NCBI GenBank assembly: GCA_029378245.1
Contig: JARKIF010000015.1
Span: 1,240,001-1,304,000 of the forward strand
DNA from: Roridomyces roridus
Taxonomy: Eukaryota > Basidiomycota > Agaricomycetes > Agaricales > Mycenaceae
DNA: 64,000 bases
Direction: 5' to 3'
Shown: positions 51,472 to 61,734 of the stretch, piece after piece
How positions within the stretch are numbered: position 1 is the stretch's first letter
Layout: the number at the start of each line of letters is the position of its first letter
The notes under the pieces: generated by a model
What the model was told of the DNA's origin: nothing
The model's input: only the letters and a program-made list of their open reading frames with translations
Databases searched by the model: none
Position numbers and translations under genes: made by a program

Positions 51472-52977
51472 AATTTCGCGGGGATTTTTCACCTAGAAAT
51501 GACGAGAAATTCGCCCGGTAACGCAGTGAAATTCGCGAAAAAAAGGTGAATTTCACGGGGGAAATCGGTTGCAAATGTTCACGTACAAAACTGAGTTTTT
51601 CACTATACCTGTTCACCCCAACTCTCGGTGAATTTCGCTCGATTTCAACTGGATTAACACTCGGGATTCAGGGGAAGATCACTTAGAAAAGGCTTCGATT
51701 TCACTCAAGGAATGTGGTGAATGTTACTTGTAATTAGGGTGAAATGATACAAAGATTGTCTACAACATGGGCTGGTCATCCTTAACTCAAGCATCCTCCT
51801 CCTCAGAGTCGGGATCCGGCCTTAATTCAGGCAATGACTGTTCACGGGCTAGGTACGGTCAATCAAGGAGATATTTGATACATCGAAGGTACGCACGTGA
51901 AGAAGACTGGCAGGGCGTGCGGGGTTGTGGGCGACGAATTGGGGATGCACCGACTTATGGTCAGAGTCGTGCGAGGGAGGAATGAGGAGACATACCGGGA
52001 GTCAGAGGCCCTCACCCTCGGAGCCTCCTCGTCGTCGGCAGGGTTCCTCGGCCTTGGATCGAGCGGTGAGATACAGAAATAGTAAGCGGGTGGACACGCA
52101 CGAGGAAGTCATTCCGTTTCTCGTCATTCTCGTCGCTGGAAAGATTGAGTTTGCAGCGGATACGGTGACGTATTGCTGGGTTTGGGAATGGAGCCAACAG
52201 CGGGGCCTTTGGGCCGAGCTGGTCAAGAGGGGGGAGCCTCTACGTCGTTGTGTTCGCCCCGAGTGCGGGCGAGGGCAGCTGTGGATAACTTGAGTCAGAG
52301 ATGCTCAGATGCAACAGAGGAGAGCGAAAGAACCACGCACCGCGGAGTTCCGTTCCTTGATTCATGTACCCCTGAAGCTCAACGGTGAGGGCGTCTTCAT
52401 GGTGGCGTTGTTTGAGGGCCTTCTTAAGCTTGGCTTGAGGAGTGCTTGCGCTGCGGCCGCTTGTCATCGAGAGTGTATTGAGCACGAGCAGACACTTTGC
52501 GGCGCCTACTGGTGGAAGGGCGAGGTGGGTGTGTGTTTTCCTTGTTGAGACGGGGGATGTGGGGGTGAGAGTGGAGACGGGCATCGTCGCGGAGATGAGT
52601 GTTAAAGGCAAAGAGTGGAGTAGTCTGTCACATGTGACATTTGATCAAATGACTTCATTCTACTCCACACACCACTTGCCGGTGGCCGTCCTCGCCAACT
52701 TGCTCGCCTGGCGACGAGGACTGCTCCCCAATTGTTGGTGGCGACTCCGACAATCTCTAGTAGCAGATTCAATTACTGTAGACATAAGTACTGCCAACAT
52801 TAAATGATCTTCGGTGAAATTCACTAGAAAGGTATAGTGAATCGAGATTTCACCTGAGAATGGGGTGAACACAAAATTTCACCCCTTGCCGTGAAATTTT
52901 TGGTTCACCCAAAAATTCAGTGAAATGTGAAGTTCACTGTGGGTCAGTGTGAAATTCGCGTGTTCCGTTTTTCACAG
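51472..52977. mobile_element. Putative DNA element with GTGAAAT subterminal repeats
   Basis: Both ends are packed with GTGAAAT(T)/ATTTCAC motifs in both orientations: 51472-51745 at the left, 52812-52977 at the right. End sequences resemble each other (GTGAATTTCGCG...TTTTTCAC and GTGAAATTCGCG...TTTTTCAC). The middle holds a small minus-strand gene. Such motif-dense ends are typical of transposase-binding subterminal repeats, but no transposase is visible and target duplications are unclear. Confidence 0.5.
52012..52611 (-). CDS. Small spliced hypothetical protein inside the GTGAAAT element
   Basis: Starts MPLTLISATMPVSTLTPTS (or at the internal Met), has a basic helical stretch (QAKLKKALKQRHHEDALTVE), and splices at G|GTGCGT ... 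CCACAG| in phase to AALARTRGEHNDVEAPP and LAPFPNPAIRHRIRC. It ends TLPTTRRLRG or, if a further donor is used, slightly earlier. No family recognised. It may be cargo or a host gene. Confidence 0.4.
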
Positions 52978-53070
52978 TGTCGTTAGCGGGAAGAGTAATG
53001 TAATAGAACGAGCAGGTAGACCTTGGCACGCAGTCGATCCTTGGACATCCGGGCTCGCTGCGAATAAGCC

Positions 53071-53135
53071 TGCGTCTACTCAGAGACAGAGGCACGCATG
53101 AGACAAGGACCTGCGCTGGATAGCAGAGGTCGACG
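53071..53135 (+). repeat. Direct repeat, right copy
   Basis: Partner of 51278-51345 (about 75-80% alike by eye). Confidence 0.6.
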
Positions 53136-53846
53136 ACCCGCCCAATGTACTTCGTTTATCGTGATCAAGTTCAGCACCGGCAACTATCTGTTTGAGTAGT
53201 ATCGAGCCGATTCGACCACCTCGAACTGGGAGGCCTCAGGCTCCAAATCTCTTCAGACTGGCTATGGGTCACAATGTGTTCGTGGGTAGGAGTGATTTCC
53301 CAAGCGTAACAGCTTCCCTCTTCCTCTTTCCACAGCAACTTCAGCCTCATCTTCGCCTCCTCCAAAAGGTCCTCCCTCTTCCTCACCCTACCGTTGCCCC
53401 GGCTGCGACCAGACAAAATTCTCCTCAGGCCGTTCACTCCTCTCCATCTTCGCGCTCACAAGACTTCTAATTTCGAATGGTAAGTCTCACATGATGGTTC
53501 CTACACCCCGCTGAGAGCATTTAGGCATGTGAAGACGACGAGCAAGCGAGGAAGCAGCCTAAAAACAAATACTCATTTTGTGACCAAGGCGCTGATCAGG
53601 CTGGGTGATGACCATGGGCGGCAGGGCGCAAAGCTCGGTGATGAGGAAGATGTGACCAAGGAAACAACAAACAAAGGCGGGACAAAGACGACGGTGAGGT
53701 GAGTGGCAAGCGGCAAGCAGGGACCAAAATGTATTCATTTTGACAAAGGCGGTGATCAGGCGGGACGCGTACACAAGTCTGAAGACATCTGGGGTCATGC
53801 AGGGCATTTGTCAATGGTTTATGACCGTTCTCGGTATTGAGACTGT
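53136..53846. other. Intergenic with short imperfect repeat
   Basis: Contains two related stretches around 53569-53605 and 53728-53765 (CATTTTG-GACAAGGCG-TGATCAGGC-GG). A minus-strand frame at 53437-53171 is basic but unsupported. Downstream flank of the F-box gene. Confidence 0.45.
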
Positions 53847-55423
53847 TTAGTGTTCAAGTAGTACGTTCCAGTACCAGTGCAAGAGACCTTGCTCCTCCAG
53901 ATCCTGCACGCTATCCTCGAATTGCTCGCTAAAATCACTGTCAAAGATCGCCACCTCTTTCAGACACTTGACTCGAGGCGGAGCTGTGCGGGAGAGCAAC
54001 GTCGCATCGGTCCACCACCGCGATCGGATAGCTTCTTCTAGCAGGCTCCCGCAGGATACGTGGCAACATACGGCATACAGAGTAATACTCTGCAGCTGCG
54101 GTGCCAACGTAGTGTTGCTCTCATTGTATGTGAAAGCTCGCAGAAAATCCTCCGTAAGGCAGCGGAATGCATAGGCGAGCCTCAGGCTCTCGAGACAAAC
54201 ACATTGACGAAGAATATCGATGAGATTCTCCGCCTCCAAGGGGCAAAAGTTAAACTTCAGATCCGTGATATTTGGGGAACGAAGCTGGAAGTCATGAAAA
54301 ACTTGCACAGGCCAGTTTTCGCTCGAATCACAGTCGAACCTGATGTTGAGGCTCCGGAGGAATGGGAGTGCGAAGGGCGATAGAAAAGCCTCAAGGCCAC
54401 CAATCTCGTTGTGGCGTGGCTGACCCGAAAAAACAACCGTGAGTGCTTCCAAGAACGGAAGCTCTACGACCGAGGTTTGGGCAGCTTCGAGGGGGCAGTC
54501 CCAAAGATGAGAAGTAGTTATTCTCGCGGCCACAAGACTGGTGCATTGCATCAAGGCTTCGCGACAAGCGCCCAAAGATTCATCAACGATGGTCAACACC
54601 GTGAGTTGCCCCCATGGCATGTGGAAGAGCCCGATCTTGGACTGGGAGTCAACGGAGCAGAAAACCAAATGTTTAAGCTGCGGGGAGTGCTGGAAGACTG
54701 TAACAGGGTTCTCTTGCCATTCCATGTCGGCAATAAGGAGGCGCTCGAGGGCTTCAAACGCTCTCGAGCACAGATCCAACTGGGGAAATGAAGGGAGGTG
54801 GATGCTGAGGTTGAGGAGGCGGTCTGCTGTCCGGGCTACGATGCCCTCGAAAAACGGTGCAGCTGATTGACCCTGGTACAGGGAGAGTGATATAGGGGAT
54901 CGGGCGGAGCGGGCAAGTAGAACCTCTAGGCCCTCCTTGTACGAGCCCGAAAGAAACACCCGGTCCCTGTGGAGCTCTATGACTCCCTCTGCCCACAATC
55001 CGGGCGTGGTGTGTACCACCTGCCTCCAATGCCGAGATACTTGCAATAAGGGCAAAATCTTCTTCAAAGCGGTGGATCCCGCGTGATGATCGAAAAGGCG
55101 GTCCCACTCCAAGGCAAAACCCAAAATCTCGGTGTGTACCACGAGCTTGAAAATTTCGATGAGTAACTCTATCGGCAGTTTGGTTACTGGCGCCGCCATG
55201 GCACGAAGTGTGGCGAGGACGCTGACTTCTCGTTGACGGAGGACGGCAAGTTTGGCGATTTCAGTTGTCAGCAGCGCGATGTTGGCCTCTGCAACCTCGG
55301 TTTGCGTCTTTCTGGGTTCGGGGGTCAGAGTGTCAATGAGAAAGAAGAGGGGTTGCGGACGTACTCTCCGGGCCACTCGACATATTGGAGGTGTTCTTTC
55401 AGATACTCTGCGTCGCGCGCCAT
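53847..55423 (-). CDS. F-box domain protein (Agaricomycete type)
   Basis: Likely substrate adaptor of an SCF ubiquitin ligase. Two exons, 55423-55365 and 55311-53847, with a 53-bp GTACGT..CAG intron; together 507 residues starting MARDAEYLKEHLQYVEWPG. A heptad-like helix (TEIAKLAVLRQREVSVLATL) leads to the F-box, VTKLPIELLIEIFKLVV, with LLQVSRHWRQVVHTTPGLWA after it. This is followed by leucine-rich-like repeats (e.g. LTVLTIVDESL, LPFLRSLNIRFD, ITDLKFNFCPLEAENL) to the end. The long frame alone would give a different N-terminus (MARRVRPQ), which reads through the intron; I prefer the spliced start because the donor, acceptor and phase fit and the peptide is more protein-like. No lesions seen. 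Confidence 0.82.
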
Positions 55424-56098
55424 TCCTGGCAAGGCCACGATGCGCGAAAGTTGGACGCGTCGAAGGTCGCAGACGATAGGTGGACCCAGGGATGCTAGAC
55501 GGATACTTGATGTGAGCAAAGGACGCGTCTTTAAGTGAAGAAGGAGAAAGGGAGATTGAGGAAGGTATCTACAAATGCTGCCCTGCTCTGTGGTGGGAAT
55601 CGGGCCAGAAAAGAAACGAGAAAGAGGGAGGAGTGAGGAAGGAGGGAGAACATGCACCTGAGTCGAGGTTGCGGCTCGTGCTGGAAGAGAGGTGGTGCGC
55701 TTAGTCAGCTCTCCTCCTTTCTGCCAGCAAGCCTGTTTTTTTTTTCAACTCATAGAAGCCTGGGAATGGGTAGTTTGGTTTAACGTGTTCGACCCTGGGG
55801 TAGTACCTCAGTTTGGCAATTACCCATGGGTGTTCCACCCTTTCATCCAATTCAAGACTTTAAATTTAAATTGTAGGTATCCTTTTTACACGAAACATAT
55901 TGGAACTTGGAGCATCTGGCAGAGAGAGGGCTGGCAAGGAATGTATTGTAAGTTCTTCAGTCTGAATCGTCGGTTTCTTCGAGCAGTTTCTTGCGGGTAC
56001 CGTCCGTCAATGGAAAAGAGGGTGTTTTGGCAGTACGTACCTGCAGCCCGACCATCATAGTTGTGCTCTCCAGGGGGTGCGAGCGATGTCCTTTTCTT
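55424..56098. other. Intergenic, upstream of F-box gene
   Basis: Pyrimidine/purine-rich near 55530-55700, as in fungal promoters; nothing else supported. Confidence 0.5.
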
Positions 56099-56672
56099 TC
56101 AAAATTTATGCAAGACGCGCTTGCGCCACTGCGCCATCCCAACCAAGTGTTCCGCCTCGTTGACGCCCGCGAGGTGGAAAGGTCTTGCACAATGAAGGAT
56201 CGGGGGGCGGCATCGCGAGAGGAATGCCTTAATGGGATCCTCCCATTCCGGCGTCTGCTGCTGCTCCTGCGCTTGAGCCTCGGTCTCTGTCTCTGTCTCG
56301 GTCTCGGGGTCAGGGGAGGACGAAGGCATGTCTGTTAACATGGAGGCCGGCTGGTTTAATTGAAGCCGTATACTCAGCAGCGGGATACATGAACGCAGAT
56401 AGCCCAACTTTTCGGATGATCGCCTTGAAGTTGGGCGGCTGGTGGTCAGGATCTTTGGAAACATCCAGGTCCGGGTGGGCGTAATTGTTTTGGCGGCTTT
56501 TGCTGAATCGATGACAGCTGGGGACCACCCATATTCTCTTGAGATGGCAGCGGAAGTGATGCCATGCGTACTCGTCAGCTCGCGATGCAACGCGCGCTAG
56601 GAGCGGCTCAAGGTCGGGCTGAAGTAACGTCGTCAGAGGCATGGACGCACGGAAGGAAGACGCCAGACGCAC
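56099..56672 (-). CDS. Small hypothetical protein, exon structure uncertain
   Basis: The last exon is clear: an acidic tract of alternating T-E, then PEWEDPIKAFLSRCRPPILHC, AGVNEAEHLVGMAQWRKRVL and a basic end. The pattern F-L-x-x-C-R-P-x-[IL]-x-H ... A-E-H-L-x-x-M-A-x-W recurs in small Agaricomycete proteins. Upstream, TTLLQPDLEPLLARVASRAD and FSKSRQNNYAHPDLDVSKDP are exon candidates joined by GTACGC...CCCAG. I could not settle the start. Function unknown. Confidence 0.4.
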
Positions 56673-56698
56673 GATCGTCCGACATGTTTACTAGGTTC

Positions 56699-56822
56699 GG
56701 GCTTCAGAGATATGGACACGGAGGACGACGGCAGACGTACATGCTGGCAAGTTTGCCTTGGGCTTTTGGGGGGCTGTCCGGGCTTCAGAGATATGGACGC
56801 AGGAGGAAGACAGCAGACGTAC
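56699..56822. repeat. Two-copy tandem repeat, 80-bp period
   Basis: GGGCTTCAGAGATATGGAC-C-GGAGGA-GAC-GCAGACGTAC occurs at 56699-56740 and again at about 56779-56822, with a weaker relative at 56642-56670. Confidence 0.7.
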
Positions 56823-57281
56823 GTGTGTGCGCCTTTGCGTTTTGGGGGAGCTAGCTTGGGGTTTGAATTCAGGCTTAATTCGGGCTTTGGGTGCAGACTG
56901 GACATTGTCGGTGGGGATGTGAAATTTGAAAGAGGAGGATGAAAGATGAAAGATGAAATATGGAAGACGCGAGCTGCGATGTATTGTATAACAGCCTACA
57001 GCCTCATGCCGATGGAAAGCAACGGAACTTTGGAAGCTCATGGAAGTCGACATAATAAGAATGATAAAAATGGAAAATCACATATGTCTTGTTTCTCATT
57101 TGGCAACACTGCAAGTTTTCCAGCACGACGAGAAGTGAGTCTCCCTGTAGCAGACCTCGCACGTCGCCCATAAATGGCCGTAATCGCCCATCGCTGTCGG
57201 AGGAGGGCATGGTCGCACAGCATACTGCGAACGGCGGTAACACAGGTTTCCCGGTAGCACAGAAGGGACATAAGCGGCTCG

Positions 57282-57560
57282 TCAGGAAGGCGCAATACGC
57301 ATGCGATCGCGAAAACTCTGTGCGGCTCTTCCACAGGCGAAGCAGCAGGTGGGCTTCGATGAACCGAATATGAGACGGAGGCTGCTAAAGGCGTCGCGTG
57401 CGCTTGTGTCCTTGAAGAGGCGTGACAACACGGGCGACGCCACGGCGACCACGGTTTGGTGCGCATACAGTCCGGGGCCATCGGCGGTTCCTAACATTCG
57501 ATATACGTTTGGCGTATAGAGCTGTGGTAAAGGGAGAATGGGGGTCTCAGGGGCGTCCAT
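57282..57560 (-). CDS. Hypothetical protein, possibly first exon of a longer gene
   Basis: 92 codons, MDAPETPILPLPQLYTPNVY ..., with YAHQTVVAVASPVLSRLFKD, which faintly recalls the start of a BTB/POZ fold, then a cysteine pair (CCFACG). A second protein-like frame follows downstream (LRLPDEPLMSLLCYRETC), so an intron near 57300 is possible. Not assigned. Confidence 0.3.
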   Translation of the reverse strand: MDAPETPILPLPQLYTPNVYRMLGTADGPGLYAHQTVVAVASPVLSRLFKDTSARDAFSSLRLIFGSSKPTCCFACGRAAQSFRDRMRIAPS

Positions 57561-58330
57561 CTTTGCAGGCGTCTTATCTGAATGGCTACGGAGCGGCGGA
57601 AGGAGGTTTGTGGTGCCAAAGAAAGCGGGTGTCGCGCCAGTTCAATTAATTAGGTACTATCCAATTCAGGACTAGATAATTGACATTCGAGCGGCGGCAG
57701 TGCCATGGGTCTAACCATCTATCTCGTCCTGAAACACACGGTGAGCGATTCAGACGAAGATGACTGAGAATTGCATACAGATTGGAGCCGACCCGAGGCG
57801 CAGATGCGCATGTTTGACAGGGCCGATGACAAGGTCGACGCGCGGCCGAGGACGACTCGGGATTATCAGCAATCCATTGTGTTCCTGCGCATGGGACCAC
57901 TTTCTTGAAGACTGTCGCGAAGGGTCAAATAGTGCTCTTGGGCATTAGATGTAGGCGTACCCCATTGGCCTTCGTCCACTCGATAGCAGATGACGAGGAT
58001 TTGACGCTGCTCATCGACGGACTGCTCAGTCTCAGTCTGGTAAGCGAACGAGGTTTCAAGTTGGTCGGTGAGATAGTCCGTCATTGCAGTGGAGTTGGAG
58101 GCGGAGCTCGAGGAAATGAGCGTGGTTGTGCAGTGGGAAAAGTGGGGTTCTCGGCCGTTTTGTACCACAGACGGGTAGGCTCTGACGAGGCAGTGACCTA
58201 GTGCAAATATTGCAAATATGAGTGTCGGGGGAAAAGACGGCGGTTGGCGTCTAAGTAGGGTCACACCTGATGGTCACGTCACTCGTGCTCTCCTGAAGAC
58301 AGCACAAACCTCCTACTTTTTCGCTTCACA
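57561..58330. other. No supported gene
   Basis: Contains unsupported frames on both strands and the promoter of the gene at 58331. Nothing recognised. Confidence 0.45.
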
Positions 58331-60629
58331 ATGACCGCTCTGGACGTCGTCAACCTTTTCAGCCTGCCTGGCGCATGGCTACATACATCAACGCAGGTCG
58401 AAAATTTTGACTTTCAAGCCGCCGCCAAGCAAGTCTCACCGATGTTTCATGCGCCCCCAGAGCAGATGGAGCCCTTCATGCGCAGTGTTTCCAAAGACAA
58501 TCGCGCGCTCAAGGAGCACCCAGATTACCCGGTCGAAACGACGGAGTATCAAGTGCTTCGTGGGAACGTCCTTGAGTGGGCCAGGAACAATGCAAACATC
58601 AATTCTTTCGGCCGTCCGGTCCAGGTGTTTATACCCACCCACTTCTTGCCGCTATTGACGGCAGACCTTCTTCTCCACGTCGCTAGCCCAGCTCCAGCCA
58701 CGGAGGTTGCCCGAGCTCAGACTCGAGGCCCCGAGGCCGAGCTTGCGAAAGTACTTACGGTTTCTTTGACTTTAAATGTGTGCTCGCGCTGACCGAATTC
58801 CAGGAGTTCCGCTCCAAGAACGACTGGAAAGCACTCTTGCGCGTAGGCAAAGCCAGCTACGACAGCCGTCTGAAGCAGGTCGCACAGCAAAGGCAAATCC
58901 ACAATGAGCAAGACGACAAAAAAGCCGAGCTACTCAATTACTGGATCTCCATCCAGAAACAGGCCGGGACCACGACGTATGCCAACCTCCGTCACGTCAG
59001 AACCGCCCTTTCGATAATGCTTCGTGTACGTTCTCTTGGGGCAGAGCCTGCGATCGGTTCTCAATGATTCGCCTCCAGGGTGATACCGGAATCTCGATGG
59101 AGGGCCGCAAACAACAGCTGCAGAGGTATTTCGCCTTCACTTCGCTTCCACTCGTCGCTTACGGTCCCAAGGGATGGCGAGCTGTCAGGCGTGGAGTTCT
59201 CTGAGGCCGAACTTATCGACGCTGTGGAGAAAACAAACCTTCGTGTGCTGACCGCGCCTTTATTTGCGGCCCTGGCGCATTCGCCGCTTATTCTTATCGC
59301 AGACAAGACGCTCACACAGTCCCCTTTTATATCGGCGCGCTCAGCCATGCTCCAGGCGCGTTATCCCCTTGTTGTCAGGTTGTGGTTGTCTGATCTTCCT
59401 CGCAGACTTGGCGGAGGCTGGGAAACCAACACAAACTGGCTGAGAACGACATCCTGTGGCGGATCGAGAAGACGTTGTGGTCCCTGCTGTTCTCGATGGC
59501 CTGGGGGATAATAACGGCAGAGCTCGTCCTGGAGCGGTTTTGGGACGACCCCGACGTTCGGGATGTGCTTGCGGGTAAATATGGGGAAGCGGAAAGCATA
59601 GGGCTCCGTGCGTACCGAACGTCTCATCCGTTCTGCAGTTCATCATCGTTCTCCAGGTTACGCTGCTGACGAGCAAGAAGAACCGCAACCCCAGCCACCG
59701 GTCCCCGCGCAAGAAGAAGAAGAATCGGAGCCCCAGCCACCGCCCAGGAAGAAGCCCCGGCTCGCAGCACCTGGACCAGACTCTCCACCGGCAGAGGAGC
59801 AGTCTGGGAGGGACCTGCGTTCCAAAGGAAAATCCAAGGACGTCCCGCCTCCGAAACAAACTCCGACACAAGCTCCGAAATGAACTTCGAAACGGTCGTC
59901 AAAGCGTCCAACGTCGAAGCGTCCGCGGGCTGCGCAACGGGATGTGGTGGAGTCTTGGCTCGTCACTGCCAACGACCGCGTACCGTATCCCATTCCTGAG
60001 CCTGAGCAACTCGAGGACCAATGGGTGCATACCGAACTCCATCTCGAGCCCCGCCTCTATGCACTGGCGCCCCCTAGCTCCACCGTTGACATCCCTTACT
60101 GGGTGTTTGCCAACGGTGGACAAGCGGATGACCCACTCCAAGCGACCCCTCGTCAGTATAAGTACCTACCCTTTCGGCAAACGGTATGTAACCATTTGGA
60201 TGCTTTGCAAGCCCTGCTGATGTCGCTTAGGCCCAAGAGGGAAGGATACTTCAGCTTATCGTAGATAAGCAGTCAAAAGTACGGCATGGAGGTCCCGTTA
60301 CATGTTCACGAGGATGCACAGCGTCTGCACACGTCCGGCCGGCTTCAAGGGGACGACGGCTAGCCGCTCCTCCCCAACATTGTCCCGTCCGACACCGAGT
60401 CCGTGGTCTTCCCGGTCTGTGAGGAACGATGGCGAGCCCTTGCCCGGCTGCAAAGGCAAGAGGTTATGAGGGCGCGCTGCGCCTTGATTAAGCATCCGAA
60501 ACCAATGGAATACGATGGCGAGATCATTTCCTTCGACGATGAAGGGATGAGTGCCTTCACCAACCTGGATCGGAAGGCCTTCATCCAAGGTAGACTCCGG
60601 AAAATACTTCCCGAAGCACCCCCAGCCTA
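58331..60629 (+). pseudogene. Multi-exon hypothetical gene, disabled by in-frame stops
   Basis: Exons 58331-58750, 58804-59025, 59079-59125, 59172-59355, 59406-59574, 59657-60183 and 60231 onward all keep phase. N-terminus MTALDVVNLFSLPGAWLHT; middle EGRKQQLQR and AELIDAVEKTNLRVLTAPL; then a Q/P/E-rich, basic nuclear-type stretch (RKKPRLAAP, SKRSSKRPTSKRPR). In exon 6 a TGA at 59881-59883 interrupts APK / TSKRSSK, but the frame stays open to a perfect donor at 60184, so CGA probably became TGA. Further on a frame change and a TAG break the C-terminus (VPLHVHEDAQRLH, then VFPVCEERWRALARLQ). The intron after LQ uses a GC donor (CAG|GCGCGT). Large Agaricomycete family of unknown role. Confidence 0.6.
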
Positions 60630-60967
60630 ACAGCCTCTCACCAGACCTTGGTCAAAAGGAGAGCGTTGAAAACTTCAAGCTGCACATCGGCACCCCGCGA
60701 GCCCTCCTCGACTGCGTAAAGGCCCGCAAAGCCCGCGAAGGGGACCATCAAGATCAGCGGCTCAATCTCCTCTCAAATCTCATTAGTTCCCAATCGTTAC
60801 CAATTCCACCGGGCTGGGCGTAAGCGCTCAGTGATCTATATCCTCACTAAGGTAATCCCTGCATAGAGACATCGCGACCCACGAAGCTGCGTGGAGAGTC
60901 CTCGACCAGAGCGCTCTGGTACCAAATGTACCTTTTCTCTGGCAGGAGACTCTTTGGGCCATATTCG

Positions 60968-61328
60968 GAGGTGTGGTTGTACCCTTGATGCAATGCGGGC
61001 TCATTTGGCCAGAGCCCGTATTGCATTATGGGCACACCTTGGCCGGCCGGCCAGCATGTGCCCATAATGCATTCTGGGTACACTGCCTCTGAACAGTGTG
61101 TTGACAGCAGCACAGCCCCTAACCAAAAACAGCAGGCAGAAGGCTGAATTGAACCCACAGCCTCCAGAACACCATTACATAATCAGAATGGCAACTGTTA
61201 GTACTACACTATAATAACCATACTGGTTAAAATATTTGCAGCCCATACAATACCAGCCACCCAACCTAACCCTAACCCAGCATTCACACCCCTAACCACC
61301 AATTCACAGTGGATATTGCCCCTAACCG
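60968..61328 (-). mobile_element. SINE-like repeat, copy 2 (inverted)
   Basis: Reverse complement match to 50253-50612 with few differences, including the B-box-like GGGTTCAATTC and palindromic tail. The neighbouring sequence 61329-61480 carries more of its CCNCCAATTCAC motif, so the ancestral unit may be longer. Confidence 0.65.
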
Positions 61329-61405
61329 CCAATTCACGGTGGATTCTGTGAGCGATATTCACAGCCGAGGCCGCGGGGGGGATGTTGACAGTCCTGGGCC
61401 ACACC

Positions 61406-61430
61406 AAACCTAACCTAACCTAACCTAACC
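61406..61430. repeat. Short (CCTAA)n tract
   Basis: Four to five tandem CCTAA units, a run of TTAGG on the other strand. Too short and internal to be a telomere; part of the SINE-like neighbourhood. Confidence 0.8.
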
Positions 61431-61514
61431 GTCATCTAACCGCCAATTCACGGCGGGATCTCTGTCTGGGGGCATGGTTTGGCTTGATGTTGGCAGCTAC
61501 CTGTCACTCTACAA

Positions 61515-61690
61515 TGGTCTAGTTGGTTATGGTGTCTGTCTTCTGCTCTGGTCAGTTGACAGCAGGAGGTTTTGGGTTCAATTCCTGCTCTTAACCTTTG
61601 AGTTCTTTTGTGTTTCACCCTATGACCCGTAATGCATTACGGGCACATCCTGGCCGGCCGGCCGGGGCACGCCCGTATTGCAATACGGGT
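61515..61690 (+). mobile_element. SINE-like repeat, copy 3 with clear tRNA-like head
   Basis: An A-box-like TGGTCTAGTTGG at 61515-61526 and a B-box-like GGGTTCAATTCC at 61574-61585, about 48 bp apart, look like an RNA polymerase III promoter. The tail has two perfect 18-bp palindromes, CCCGTAATGCATTACGGG (61626-61643) and CCCGTATTGCAATACGGG (61672-61689), around TGGCCGGCCGGCC. The tail is shared with copies 1 and 2. Confidence 0.65.
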
Positions 61691-61734
61691 CCCAGCCAAA
61701 CGCGCCCATAATGCATTCTGGGTGCTGCCACTGG

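Noticed and set aside
53847..55376. F-box protein starting MARRVRPQ at 55376
   Set aside because: That frame reads through a GTACGT..CAG intron; the spliced start at 55423 is in phase and more protein-like.
61406..61430. Telomere repeat from TTAGG/CCTAA units
   Set aside because: Only four or five 5-bp units, internal, inside SINE-like sequence; fungal telomeres are usually TTAGGG and much longer.
61515..61585. Functional tRNA gene
   Set aside because: A and B boxes are present but I could not fold a complete cloverleaf with an anticodon arm; fits a SINE head better.
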